Made by a program: the position numbers and the translations under genes
Notes under the pieces: model-generated
Told to the model about the DNA's origin: nothing
The model's database searches: none
The model's input: the letters and a program-made list of their open reading frames with translations, nothing else
In this document: positions 8,461-16,443 of the stretch, piece by piece
How the letters are laid out: each line of letters starts with the position of its first letter
Position numbering within the stretch: the first letter of the stretch is position 1
NCBI RefSeq assembly: GCF_030316895.1
Contig: NZ_JASZYV010000005.1
Span: forward strand, 186,001 to 250,000
DNA length: 64,000 nt
DNA from: Variovorax dokdonensis
GTDB taxonomy: Bacteria; Pseudomonadota; Gammaproteobacteria; Burkholderiales; Burkholderiaceae_C
Direction: 5' to 3'

Positions 8461-8492
8461 GCACCAGCGTGGTGCCGGCCGAAGGCTTCGGC
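8461..8492. other. Two adjacent hairpins after the amidohydrolase gene
   Basis: GCACCA-GCG-TGGTGC (8461-8475) and GCCGAAG-G-CTTCGGC (8478-8492) are perfect dyads just past the minus-strand amidohydrolase stop. No T tract follows. They may partly end transcription or stabilise the upstream message before the binding-protein gene. Confidence 0.45.
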
Positions 8493-8493
8493 T

Positions 8494-9834
8494 TCAGGGC
8501 GCCACGCCCATCAGATCGTCGAGTTCCCGGTAGTCCGGCGCTCGCGTGTCGATGGCACGTCCGGCGCGGATCACGCAGCGGTCGAACTGGTGGCGCGCCA
8601 GCATCTCGGAATAGCTGCGTGCCTTGAGCACGATCAGGTCGGCGCCGCTGCCAGCGCGCAGCATGCCGCGATCCAGGCCCATGATGGCCGCCGGCGTTTC
8701 GGTGACGGCGCGGATCCAGTCCGACAGCGGATGGTCGAGGTGCGCGATCTTCACCGCCTGCGTGTAGGTGTCCAGCATGTCGTGGTCGCCGTAGGCATAG
8801 AACGGGTCGCGGCAGTTGTCGCCGGCCACGGCCACCCTCAGGCCCCGCGCCTTCATCTCGTGCAGCACGGTCACGCCCCGCCAGCGCGGCGTGCGAGCCT
8901 CGCCGCTGCGGTCCTGCAGGTACATGTTGACGGTGGGCAGGCTGACGATGTCGATGCCCGCTTCGACGCAGGCGCGCAGGGTCTCGTCGATCGTCTCGTC
9001 GCTTTGCAAAGCGAGCGCCGTGACATGCCCGCACAGGATGCGGCCCGGGAAGTCGTGCTTGATGGCGCCGCGGGCAATGCGGATCAAGGTCTGTGCGCGC
9101 GGGTCGGTCGATTCGTCCACATGCAGGTCGAGGTCGAGCCCGCGCTCGCGCGCCAGCTTCATGGCGTTGGCGATGGCCTCGTCGATCATGGGCGGCACCG
9201 GCTCTTGCGGATAGGCCATCGACTTGGTGACGAAGCCCAGGCGGCCGCCGCTCTCGGCCACGATGTCGGCCAACTGGCGGCCTTCGTCGCTCATGAAGGC
9301 GTCCACCGGCGCGATGGACGAGGCCTGGAGGTCGATGCGCCCGGCCCAGCGCTCGCGCATCTCGCGAAACACCGGAAACGAAATGGCCGCCTGCGGCGCC
9401 AGCGAATCGAGATGGGTGCGGATGGCCACCACGCCCCTGGCGTACGCGGTCTTCAGCCCGAACTCCATGCGTCGCGCCACGTCGTGCGCGTTCCAGTTGG
9501 CCTCGCGGTCCTGCTTGGTCGCCATGCCGGCGCCGGCACCGTCGCCGGTGGGGTTCTGCTGGCGCGGCCAGATGTGGCCCTTGTCCAGGTGGGTGTGCAG
9601 GTCGAGCATGCCGGGCAGGACCATCGACGCATCCATGTCAGGGCCGAGTTCGGCCGGCAGCTTGCCTGCCGGTTCGATGCCGGCGATGCGCCCTTCGTCG
9701 ATCAAAAGGTCGACCGCCACGGTGCCAGGGCTGCCGGGCGGCAGGCCCGTCTTGTCCAACAGGCACTCGGGAGCGCGCAGGTTGCGCAGGGCATAGCGGG
9801 ATTGTTCGGGAGGCTGGAAGAAGGCGTGGGTCAT
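8494..9834 (-). CDS. Amidohydrolase, cytosine-deaminase-like
   Basis: A 446-residue cytoplasmic metal-dependent hydrolase related to CodA. The expected metal and catalytic residues are present: His80 and His82 in DLHTHLD, His238 and Glu241 in DLHVDES, His270 in LCGHVTAL and Asp339 in AGDNCRDP. These line up with the CodA metal-site and active-site residues. It should deaminate or open an N-heterocycle such as a pyrimidine, but substrate-specific residues differ enough from CodA that cytosine itself is not assured. It follows the NMT1-type ABC transporter genes by 21 bases, so the operon likely imports and then hydrolyses one nitrogen compound. Confidence 0.85.
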   Translation of the reverse strand: MTHAFFQPPEQSRYALRNLRAPECLLDKTGLPPGSPGTVAVDLLIDEGRIAGIEPAGKLPAELGPDMDASMVLPGMLDLHTHLDKGHIWPRQQNPTGDGAGAGMATKQDREANWNAHDVARRMEFGLKTAYARGVVAIRTHLDSLAPQAAISFPVFREMRERWAGRIDLQASSIAPVDAFMSDEGRQLADIVAESGGRLGFVTKSMAYPQEPVPPMIDEAIANAMKLARERGLDLDLHVDESTDPRAQTLIRIARGAIKHDFPGRILCGHVTALALQSDETIDETLRACVEAGIDIVSLPTVNMYLQDRSGEARTPRWRGVTVLHEMKARGLRVAVAGDNCRDPFYAYGDHDMLDTYTQAVKIAHLDHPLSDWIRAVTETPAAIMGLDRGMLRAGSGADLIVLKARSYSEMLARHQFDRCVIRAGRAIDTRAPDYRELDDLMGVAP

Positions 9835-9855
9835 TGGAAGGGCTGCAAAGCGGGG

Positions 9856-10782
9856 TCAGTTTTCGCGCCGGCGCGCACTGTCATGCCAGTGTCGCAGCGA
9901 GAGATGGGAGATGAGCGACAGGCACGCGAAGATCACCACGCCGCACAAGGACACCAGCGCAAGCGCTGCAAACATGCGCGGAATCTGCAACTGATAGCCC
10001 GATTCCAGGATGCGGTAGGCCAGGCCGGAGGCGGTGCCGCCGGTGCCGGCGACGAACTCCGCCACCACCGCACCGATCAGCGAGAGCCCACCGGAGATCC
10101 GCAAGCCGCCCAGAAAGTAGGGCATGGCTGCGGGCAGCCGAAGCTGGGTGAGCGTCTGCCAGCGGCTGGCACGGTAGAGCTGGAAGAGGTCGACCAGGTT
10201 GTGGTCGGCCGAGTTCAGGCCCAGCGTGGTGTTCGACAGGATCGGAAAGAACGCCACGAGCCAGGCGCAGATGAGCAGCGAGATGTTGACGTTGTCGGCC
10301 CAGATGATGATGAGCGGCGCGATCGCGACGATGGGCGTCACCTGCAGCACGATGGCATAGGGAAAGAGCGAAAGCTCCAGCCACTTGGACTGCGTGAACA
10401 GGATCGCCAGCGCCAGCCCGATCGCCACCGCCGCCGACAAGGCGGCCATCGAGATCGTCAGCGTGATCCACAGCGAACCCGACAGCGTGGCCCAGTCGGC
10501 CACCAGCGTGCGGGCGATCAGGATCGGGTCGGGCAGGATGTAAGGCGGAATGTGCTGCATGCGCACGACCGCCGTCCACAAGGCCAGGAAGGCCAGGCCC
10601 AGCACCAGCGGCGCCAGGACGCGCGGCCAGATGGATGCGCGCAGCCCGAGGATGCGGCGCTCGCGCCAGAGGGGCGTCTGTGCTTCCAACGACGCATCGC
10701 CAGGGCGTGAGGCTGTCATCGGGGCCGCCGTCGAGGCCGCCGCCTTGTCTTCGACTTCCGAAAGTGTCGGTGTCGCGGTCAT
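9856..10782 (-). CDS. ABC transporter permease (nitrate/taurine/pyrimidine type)
   Basis: A 308-residue BPD_transp_1 permease with a polar N-terminal tail of about 50 residues and about six membrane segments. The EAA-type loop reads LPAAMPYFLGGLRISGGLSL. It belongs with the SsuC/TauC/ThiX-like permeases. The start ATG overlaps the stop of the ATPase gene by four bases, showing translational coupling. With its ATPase and binding-protein partners it should import a small organic nitrogen or sulfur compound; the adjacent amidohydrolase favours an N-heterocycle. Confidence 0.9.
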   Translation of the reverse strand: MTATPTLSEVEDKAAASTAAPMTASRPGDASLEAQTPLWRERRILGLRASIWPRVLAPLVLGLAFLALWTAVVRMQHIPPYILPDPILIARTLVADWATLSGSLWITLTISMAALSAAVAIGLALAILFTQSKWLELSLFPYAIVLQVTPIVAIAPLIIIWADNVNISLLICAWLVAFFPILSNTTLGLNSADHNLVDLFQLYRASRWQTLTQLRLPAAMPYFLGGLRISGGLSLIGAVVAEFVAGTGGTASGLAYRILESGYQLQIPRMFAALALVSLCGVVIFACLSLISHLSLRHWHDSARRREN

Positions 10783-11621
10783 GCGGCCCTCCGCGCATCG
10801 TTCATGGCCTGCTCCAACGCTGCGGAGACCGCGTTGCAATGCGCCGCATAGGCCGGGCTGGTGCGATAGCCGGCTTCGCGCGGGTAGGGCGAATCGACGG
10901 TGATGTCGGCCGACACGCGGCCAGGGCGAGCAGCCATCACCACGATGCGCTGCGACAGAAAGACGCTTTCGTACACCGAGTGCGTGACGAAGATGACCGT
11001 GAATCGCTCGCGCGCCCAAAGGGCCAGCAGGTCCTGGTTCAGGCGTCCGCGGGTAATCTCGTCCAGAGCGGCGAAGGGCTCGTCCATCAGCAGGATGCGC
11101 GGCTTGGTCACCAGCGCACGGGCGATGGAGACGCGCATCTTCATGCCGCCGGACAACTCGCGCGGATACGACCGCTCGAAGCCAGCCAGGCCCACCGACG
11201 CCAGCGCCTTGGCGGCGCGCGACATGCGCTCGTCCTTGTCCACGCCTGAGAGCTTGAGCGGCAGCGCCACGTTGGCCAGTGCGTTCTTCCAGGGCAGCAG
11301 CGTGGGTTCCTGAAACACGAAGGACAGGTCGGGCCGGGCCAGTCCGCGTGCGTCGTAGTTGCTGGTGGGCCAGTCGATCTCGCCGGCCGAAGGCTGACCC
11401 AGGCCGGAGATGAGCCGCAGCAGGGTGCTCTTGCCGCAACCCGAGGGGCCCAGCAGCGAGAGAAATTCATGCTGGCCCACCTGGAGGTCGACGTCCTTCA
11501 ACGCCAGCGTGCCGTTGGCGAAGCGCTTGGAAACGCCGCTGCAACGCAGCAGCGGACGCTGCGACGGAGCTGGCGCACCGCCAGGCCGGTCGGCGCGGGA
11601 TGGAAGATCGGGTCGAAGCAA
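10779..11621 (-). CDS. ABC transporter ATP-binding protein (SsuB/TauB type)
   Basis: A 280-residue ATPase. Walker A is GPSGCGKST, the Q-loop is FQEPTLLPW, the signature is LSGGMKMRVSIARAL and Walker B is ILLMDEPFAALDE, all typical of the nitrate/sulfonate/taurine subfamily. No ATG or GTG opens the reading frame after the binding-protein stop. A TTG at 11621 preceded by GGAAGG at 7-base spacing is the best start, 23 bases after the upstream gene ends. The frame stays open further upstream, but that part overlaps the binding-protein gene and is spurious. Its 3' end overlaps the permease start. Confidence 0.88.
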   Translation of the reverse strand: MLRPDLPSRADRPGGAPAPSQRPLLRCSGVSKRFANGTLALKDVDLQVGQHEFLSLLGPSGCGKSTLLRLISGLGQPSAGEIDWPTSNYDARGLARPDLSFVFQEPTLLPWKNALANVALPLKLSGVDKDERMSRAAKALASVGLAGFERSYPRELSGGMKMRVSIARALVTKPRILLMDEPFAALDEITRGRLNQDLLALWARERFTVIFVTHSVYESVFLSQRIVVMAARPGRVSADITVDSPYPREAGYRTSPAYAAHCNAVSAALEQAMNDARRAA

Positions 11622-11644
11622 GGAGACGCCTTCCGCTGCGTGCT

Positions 11645-12649
11645 TCAACCGCGCTTGCCGACGAACTGCAGCGTGTACGCGCTCTTGACGTCCAGTCCGC
11701 CAGCCTGCGCGCCTGCCGCGACCATGGTGTCGTAGAAGCGCTTCCAGCGTGCGTCCGTCATCGCGCCCAGGCCCAGGGTCTTGGCGTCGCCGCCTTCGAC
11801 GATGCCCCATTGCTTCAAGGCTCCGATGGCGTAGGCGATCTTCTCTTCGCTCATGTCCGGGTTGTGAGTGCGGATCATCTTGTTGGCCGGCGAAGGATCG
11901 CCGCCCAGATAGCTGGCCCAACCCTTGGCCGTCGCATCGACGAAGCGCTGCAGCAGTTCTGCCTTTTCCTGGACCATCTTCGGCGAAGCGACCACCAGGC
12001 CCGAATAGTTGTCGAAGCCGCTGTCGGCCAGCAGGTGGATCACCGGCGACACGCCGGACTGGCGCGCCGCAAAAGGCTCGCTGGTGATGTAGCCCTGCAT
12101 CGACACGTTCTTGTCGGCCAGGAAGGGCGCGATGTTGAAGGTGTAGGGGCGGATCTGCTCGTCGGTGAATCCGTACTTGGCCTTGAGCCATTGCCAATAA
12201 GTCTGCCGCCCCGCCGTGGCCACGAGGATGGGCTTGCCCTTGAGTGCCTCCAGCGTGTCGTTGCCCACGCCTGGGTGCGACATCAGCACGCGCGGATCCT
12301 TCTGGAAGAAGGACGCGATGGCCACGCCCGGCAGCTTCTCCTGCGCCATGCTGAGCATGCGAAAGCTGTCGATCTCGGTGAAGTCGCACTTGCCGGCAAC
12401 GAACAGCGAGACGCCGTTCAACTGCGGCCCGCCCATGCGGATGTCGAGGTCGATGCCGTGGTCGCGGTAGATGCCGGTGGCCTGTGCCTGATAGAGCCCG
12501 CCGTGCTCGGCCTGGGCCAGCCAGCCGGTCTGGTAGCTCAGCTTGGTGAGCGATTGCGCGCGGCCGCTTCGCAGGAATGGCGGCGCGGCAAGCAGCGCGG
12601 TGGCGCCGATCGCGCCCAGGACATGGCGACGGTTGAGCGATGCATTCAT
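11645..12649 (-). CDS. ABC transporter substrate-binding protein, NMT1/THI5-like
   Basis: A 334-residue periplasmic binding protein. The N-terminus MNASLNRRHVLGAIGATALL has a twin-arginine pair before a hydrophobic stretch, so Tat export is possible. The mature part (LSYQTGWLAQAEHGGLYQA, then GIDLDIRMGGPQ and GKCDFTEID) fits the NMT1 family, which binds pyrimidine, taurine, sulfonate or similar ligands. It is the first transporter gene in a minus-strand run with an ATPase, a permease and a cytosine-deaminase-like enzyme, and follows an FAD oxidase gene by 43 bases. The ligand is inferred to be an N-heterocycle. Confidence 0.88.
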   Translation of the reverse strand: MNASLNRRHVLGAIGATALLAAPPFLRSGRAQSLTKLSYQTGWLAQAEHGGLYQAQATGIYRDHGIDLDIRMGGPQLNGVSLFVAGKCDFTEIDSFRMLSMAQEKLPGVAIASFFQKDPRVLMSHPGVGNDTLEALKGKPILVATAGRQTYWQWLKAKYGFTDEQIRPYTFNIAPFLADKNVSMQGYITSEPFAARQSGVSPVIHLLADSGFDNYSGLVVASPKMVQEKAELLQRFVDATAKGWASYLGGDPSPANKMIRTHNPDMSEEKIAYAIGALKQWGIVEGGDAKTLGLGAMTDARWKRFYDTMVAAGAQAGGLDVKSAYTLQFVGKRG

Positions 12650-12692
12650 GGTCGAGAACTCCTTGTGCTCGGGCAGTCGAAGGAACGGGAAA

Positions 12693-14126
12693 TCAGGCGT
12701 GCAGGGCGCTGTCTTCTTCGGCGCGCGTCTGGCGAAAGCGCCAGCCTTCGCTGGGCAGCGTGCCGCCCGCGCTTTCCTCCTGGGCCTGCGTGTCGAAGCG
12801 CAGCTTTCCAGGATTCATCAGGTCATGCGGGTCCATGGTGTGCTTGAACTTCGCATCGGCACCATCCACCGACTTCATGCCGCCTTCCTTGACCAGGAAG
12901 GTGTGGTTGTTGGCCACCATGGCGCCGTCTTCGGCCATGCCGACCATGATCTGCGCCAGCTGCGCGTCGCTCTCGAACTTGAAGAACGGCGAACCCTGAA
13001 AGCTGAGCTTGCCGTCGAAGCGCTTGACCTCGAAGTGCATGCCGCTCAGGTGGCCGAATCGCTTGTGGCTGCGCTCGATGGCGCCCACCAGGTCCGGATC
13101 GAGGTACAGCCCCACGTTGCTGACGATCTCCGGATGCTCGCGGTTCACGTGCATGCGGGTGTGGCCCCACGACATCTCGTACAAGGGGATGCGATAAGGC
13201 CCCTGCAGCTCCGGCGCGTCCACGGTGATGCAGCCCTTGAAGTCGCGCACCAACGCTTCGAAGGGCTCCATCAGCGGCTGCGCGATCATGCACAGCACCG
13301 CCGAGCGGCCTGGTGCCACATGCGGCCGCAGCGGCCGCATCATCTGCGGGATGGGATCGCCGATGACCGAGACGAGCTTCTTGACGATGCCATCGCTGGT
13401 CGCCAGCGCATGGGCGAACTTCACCGCCGTCATGAATTCGGCGAACTCCACCACCACTTCGCGCCAGGCCCAGGCCGGCGCCAATGGCATCTCCAGTTCC
13501 GTGATGATGCCGTTGGCACCGTACGCGTGATGCACCAGGTTCACGTCGTCGCCGCGCACTTCGACGATGCGCGGCTCATCCTCGACGCTCACCACCTGCA
13601 TGCCCAGGATGTTGCCGCGATCGCGCAGGATGCCGTAGACGCAACTGCCGACGCCCGCATGGCCACCGCCGACAAAGCCGCCGAGTGTGGCCACCTTGCG
13701 CGTTGACGAGTGAATGCGCAGTTCCCAGCCTTCGGGCCGCGTGGCCTGGTCGATGGCCAGCAGGCGCGCGCCGGCTTGCGCCCGCACACGCTGGTCGCGC
13801 GTCCACAGCACCTGGTCCAGCGCGGTCATGTCGATCACCGCGCCGCCGGCCAGCGGGATGCCCTGGCCGAAGTTGCAGGTGCCGCCGCCGCGCATCATGA
13901 GCGGCATGCGCGTGCGCGCCGCGGCCGAGGCGATGCGCAGCACGTCGTCCTGATTGCGTGGCTGCACGTAGCAGTCGGCCACGCGTTCGAGCGCGTCGCG
14001 CCGCATGACCGGACTGAAATTCGCGGTCATGTCGCGGCTCTTGCGGCGCACGATGTCGGGGTCGTTGTCGGCCGGGATGTCGCCCAGCAGACCGAGAAAC
14101 GCTTGCGTGTCGTTGGTACGTGTCAT
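12693..14126 (-). CDS. FAD-binding oxidoreductase (FAD_binding_4/GlcD type)
   Basis: A 477-residue flavoprotein of the PCMH/VAO superfamily. The FAD domain spans about residues 50-220, with the conserved entry region MRGGGTCNFGQGIPLAGGAV and the stretch TLGGFVGGGHAGVGS that holds the pyrophosphate. No signal peptide or membrane segment is visible, and there is no iron-sulfur Cys cluster. It is the first gene of the putative N-heterocycle uptake and hydrolysis operon and diverges from a MarR gene, so it probably oxidises the imported compound or its product. Its substrate cannot be named from sequence. Confidence 0.85.
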   Translation of the reverse strand: MTRTNDTQAFLGLLGDIPADNDPDIVRRKSRDMTANFSPVMRRDALERVADCYVQPRNQDDVLRIASAAARTRMPLMMRGGGTCNFGQGIPLAGGAVIDMTALDQVLWTRDQRVRAQAGARLLAIDQATRPEGWELRIHSSTRKVATLGGFVGGGHAGVGSCVYGILRDRGNILGMQVVSVEDEPRIVEVRGDDVNLVHHAYGANGIITELEMPLAPAWAWREVVVEFAEFMTAVKFAHALATSDGIVKKLVSVIGDPIPQMMRPLRPHVAPGRSAVLCMIAQPLMEPFEALVRDFKGCITVDAPELQGPYRIPLYEMSWGHTRMHVNREHPEIVSNVGLYLDPDLVGAIERSHKRFGHLSGMHFEVKRFDGKLSFQGSPFFKFESDAQLAQIMVGMAEDGAMVANNHTFLVKEGGMKSVDGADAKFKHTMDPHDLMNPGKLRFDTQAQEESAGGTLPSEGWRFRQTRAEEDSALHA

Positions 14127-14136
14127 GCTGACGATT

Positions 14137-14172
14137 CACGCAAGGAGCGTGCCTGTATGTGAAAATGCACGC
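14137..14172. promoter_or_regulatory. Candidate MarR operator between FAD oxidase and marR-like gene
   Basis: The 79-base divergent gap holds CACGC-AAGGA-GCGTG (14137-14151), a second inverted pair GCGTGC/GCACGC (14147-14152 and 14167-14172), and the direct repeat CACGCAA at 14137 and 14168, 31 bases (three helical turns) apart. This arrangement suits dimeric MarR binding that controls both genes. Confidence 0.5.
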
Positions 14173-14205
14173 AAATCCAAAATTCGACGAAGGCGCCGGA
14201 ATCCG

Positions 14206-14637
14206 ATGGAGCTCGAAGACCACATCTTCTTTTTGTGCACACAGGTGGTGTACCGGCGCGACCGCGCGCTGGGCGAGGCGCTCAAGCCCCTGGGGCTGCT
14301 GTCCACCGAATGGCGCACGCTGGGCACCTTGCTGCGCAAGGGCGACATGACCATGCAGGAGCTGGCGCAATGGACCGCCTACGAGCGCACGCGCCTCACG
14401 CGCATGCTTCACGGTATGGAGGAGCGAGGCTGGGTCGCCAGAACGGATTCGAGCAGCGATGGGCGCGCCGTCGTGGTGCGCATTGCCCCAAAAGGGGAAA
14501 AGGTCTATCGCCGCGCCGAACAGGCGGTGGACAAGTTGACGGAAGAAGCGATGTCGGTCTGCCCGCCTGGCGACCTCGCGCGCGTGCGCAAGTCGCTGCA
14601 GGCGATGCGCGGCAAGCTGATCGAAATGGGGTATTGA
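14206..14637 (+). CDS. MarR-family transcriptional regulator
   Basis: A 143-residue winged-helix regulator starting MELEDHIFFLCTQVVYRRD. The DNA-binding part (about residues 45-100) has MTMQELAQWTAYERTRLTRM as recognition region, followed by the wing with SSDGRAVVVRIAPKG. An upstream in-frame start is possible but would add a weakly conserved tail. It diverges from the FAD oxidase operon, so it is the likely local repressor, responding to the operon's aromatic or heterocyclic substrate. Confidence 0.88.
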   Translation: MELEDHIFFLCTQVVYRRDRALGEALKPLGLLSTEWRTLGTLLRKGDMTMQELAQWTAYERTRLTRMLHGMEERGWVARTDSSSDGRAVVVRIAPKGEKVYRRAEQAVDKLTEEAMSVCPPGDLARVRKSLQAMRGKLIEMGY

Positions 14638-14739
14638 CGGATCGCTGGCACGTCGATCGCTGCCGCACTGATGTCAGGCATGCGGCGGCACGACCCCAAC
14701 TCCGTGCCCCAGGCTGCTTCAGGCCCTAGTCAGGGCGCC

Positions 14740-14949
14740 TCAAGATCCCGCCGGCTTGGCCGGCGCGGTGTCGCTCCACAGCTTGCCGCCGGTGGCCCAG
14801 TCCTGCCGGGCGATGTCGTAGAACAGGATGTCGACCGCTTCGGCCGAGCCGCCCAGGGTGCGAACGGTGGCTTCGGTCAGTGCTTGCGCAAGGGCGCGCT
14901 TTTGCTCGACGGTGCGGCCTTCGAACATCTCGACGCGAATGGTGGGCAT
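14740..14949 (-). CDS. 4-oxalocrotonate tautomerase family protein
   Basis: A 69-residue protein beginning MPTIRVEMFEGRTVEQKRAL. After Met removal, Pro1 would be the catalytic general base of the 4-OT family, and Arg11 (Arg12 counting Met) lies in the usual FEGRT block. These hexameric or dimeric enzymes tautomerise 2-hydroxymuconate-like acids. It lies 35 bases after a class II aldolase gene on the same strand, so the two probably act on one small oxo-acid pathway. Confidence 0.85.
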   Translation of the reverse strand: MPTIRVEMFEGRTVEQKRALAQALTEATVRTLGGSAEAVDILFYDIARQDWATGGKLWSDTAPAKPAGS

Positions 14950-14984
14950 GGGTGGGTTTCTCCTTTGGGTTGGGTTGATTCGAT

Positions 14985-15749
14985 TCAGTCGCGAAAGCCC
15001 GGCGCGGTGCGCTCCAGGCGACGCAGCAGGGCGGGCCATTCGAGGTCGCCGTCCCATTCGCTGCCGTCGCCCACCCACTCGGCATAGGTGCGTTCGGCCA
15101 GCGCATCGCTGACGGCGTGAACGCTTCCGCCGGTGGCGGCCATGGCCCGCAGCTGCGCCTTGGCGGCGCGCTCGAGCAGGTGCATGAGCATCCAGGCTTC
15201 GGCCACGGTGCGGCCGACGACCAGGGGGCCGTGGTTCTCCAGGATCAGGCCATCGAGCCGGCCCAGCGCCGCGACCATGCGCTGCTGTTCTTCGGCGCCA
15301 AGCGCCAGGCCTTCGTAGGCATGGCGGCCCAGGCGTCGATGCAGCCGCATCGCGTATTGGGATGTGGGCTGCAAGCCTCCCGGCAGCATCGACAGCGCCA
15401 CGCCCCACGGCGTGTGCAGGTGGATGACGCATTCCACATCGGGCCGGGCGGCATGCACGGCGCCATGGATGGCAAAGCCGCTCGGGTTCACGCGCGCGCC
15501 GGAGCCGTCCACCACGCGGCCTTGCACGTTCACCTTGACCAGGCTCGATGCCGTGATCTCGTCGAACGTCGCGCCGAAGGGGTTGATCAGGTAGTGACCC
15601 GGTTCCCCCGGCACGCTGGCCGACAGGTGGGTGTAGATCGTGTCGTCCCACCCGTTCTGGGCCGCCATGCGATAGGCGGCGGCCAGGTCGACGCGCACCT
15701 GTTGTTCGCTGCGCGGCGGTCGGCTGGGGGGAAGGGTGGCGGCGTTCAT
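14985..15749 (-). CDS. Class II aldolase/adducin family protein
   Basis: A 254-residue cytoplasmic protein of the fuculose-phosphate aldolase fold. Metal-ligand regions are visible: the His pair in CVIHLHTPWG and the third His in LENHGPLVVG. The conserved THLSASVPG block near residue 40 and INPFGATFDEITAS near residue 80 support the family. Members cleave or decarboxylate sugar acids and related oxo-acids; which reaction is used here cannot be told. It lies upstream of the tautomerase gene in a probable two-gene operon. Confidence 0.87.
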   Translation of the reverse strand: MNAATLPPSRPPRSEQQVRVDLAAAYRMAAQNGWDDTIYTHLSASVPGEPGHYLINPFGATFDEITASSLVKVNVQGRVVDGSGARVNPSGFAIHGAVHAARPDVECVIHLHTPWGVALSMLPGGLQPTSQYAMRLHRRLGRHAYEGLALGAEEQQRMVAALGRLDGLILENHGPLVVGRTVAEAWMLMHLLERAAKAQLRAMAATGGSVHAVSDALAERTYAEWVGDGSEWDGDLEWPALLRRLERTAPGFRD

Positions 15750-15870
15750 GGGGGGAGGGCTGCAAGCGAGTGGCGAACTTTAACGCGCACGATGGCCGGT
15801 CGCTCGACGCGCCGGCCTTCGTGCGTCCAGAATGCGTTGTCGCCCGATCTCGAGTCCAAGCACGCCCCGC

Positions 15871-16443
15871 ATGAACAAGCCCGAACCCTCCCTCGCTTCA
15901 CGGCGTGCGATCCGCACCATCGCGTTCGTCGAGGCGATCAAGGGCTTGATCGTGCTGGCGGCGGCCGCCGGCGTCATGTCGCTGATCCGCCGGCAGGACC
16001 TCTATGACGTGGCGGCGGCGCTGGTGGACCACATGCACCTCAACCCCGCGTCGCACTATCCGCAGATCTTCCTGGATGCGGCCGAGCACTACCAGCAGCA
16101 GGCCCACCTGCTCTGGCTGGCTGCGGGCGCGGCCGCCTACGTCGCCGTTCGGCTGACCGAGGCCTATGGCTTGCTGCGCGAACGGGCGTGGGCCGAATGG
16201 CTGGCGGCGTTGAGCGGTGCCGTCTATGTGCCTTTCGATGTGCTGCATCTGCTGCGGCATCCGTCCCTGTTGGGCGCAGCGATCCTGCTGGTCAACCTGG
16301 CGGTCGTGGGCGTGATGGTGCTGGCCCTGATGCAGCGGCGCGCCGCGGCCTCTACGATGGCTGGCCAGATTCCGGCAAAGGACGAACATGACGACAGGCA
16401 TCGCACGCACCGACTTCAAGCTGACCGCCCCAGACGGCCATGA
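15871..16443 (+). CDS. DUF2127-type membrane protein
   Basis: A 190-residue protein with about four hydrophobic segments (for example FVEAIKGLIVLAAAAGVMSL and AILLVNLAVVGVMVLALMQ). The IRTIAFVEAIKGL start and the long loop with a histidine-rich LVDHMHLNPASHYP fit DUF2127, a family of unknown function. The ATG at 15871 is chosen because the peptide from 15832 looks unstructured. Its last 56 bases overlap the next gene in another frame, giving a charged tail (KDEHDDRHRTHR) that is probably not conserved. Confidence 0.72.
   Translation: MNKPEPSLASRRAIRTIAFVEAIKGLIVLAAAAGVMSLIRRQDLYDVAAALVDHMHLNPASHYPQIFLDAAEHYQQQAHLLWLAAGAAAYVAVRLTEAYGLLRERAWAEWLAALSGAVYVPFDVLHLLRHPSLLGAAILLVNLAVVGVMVLALMQRRAAASTMAGQIPAKDEHDDRHRTHRLQADRPRRP

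Noticed and set aside
8590..10710. 706-codon plus-strand open frame across the amidohydrolase and permease genes
   Set aside because: It runs across two well-supported minus-strand genes and reads His/Gln/Arg-rich low-complexity sequence.
8370..14205. Thiamine-pyrophosphate riboswitch for the NMT1-type transporter
   Set aside because: No THI-box-like conserved core was visible in the short intergenic regions of this cluster.
14723..14736. Small hairpin GCCCT-AGTC-AGGGC between marR-like and tautomerase genes as a terminator
   Set aside because: The stem is only five base pairs and has no T tract.
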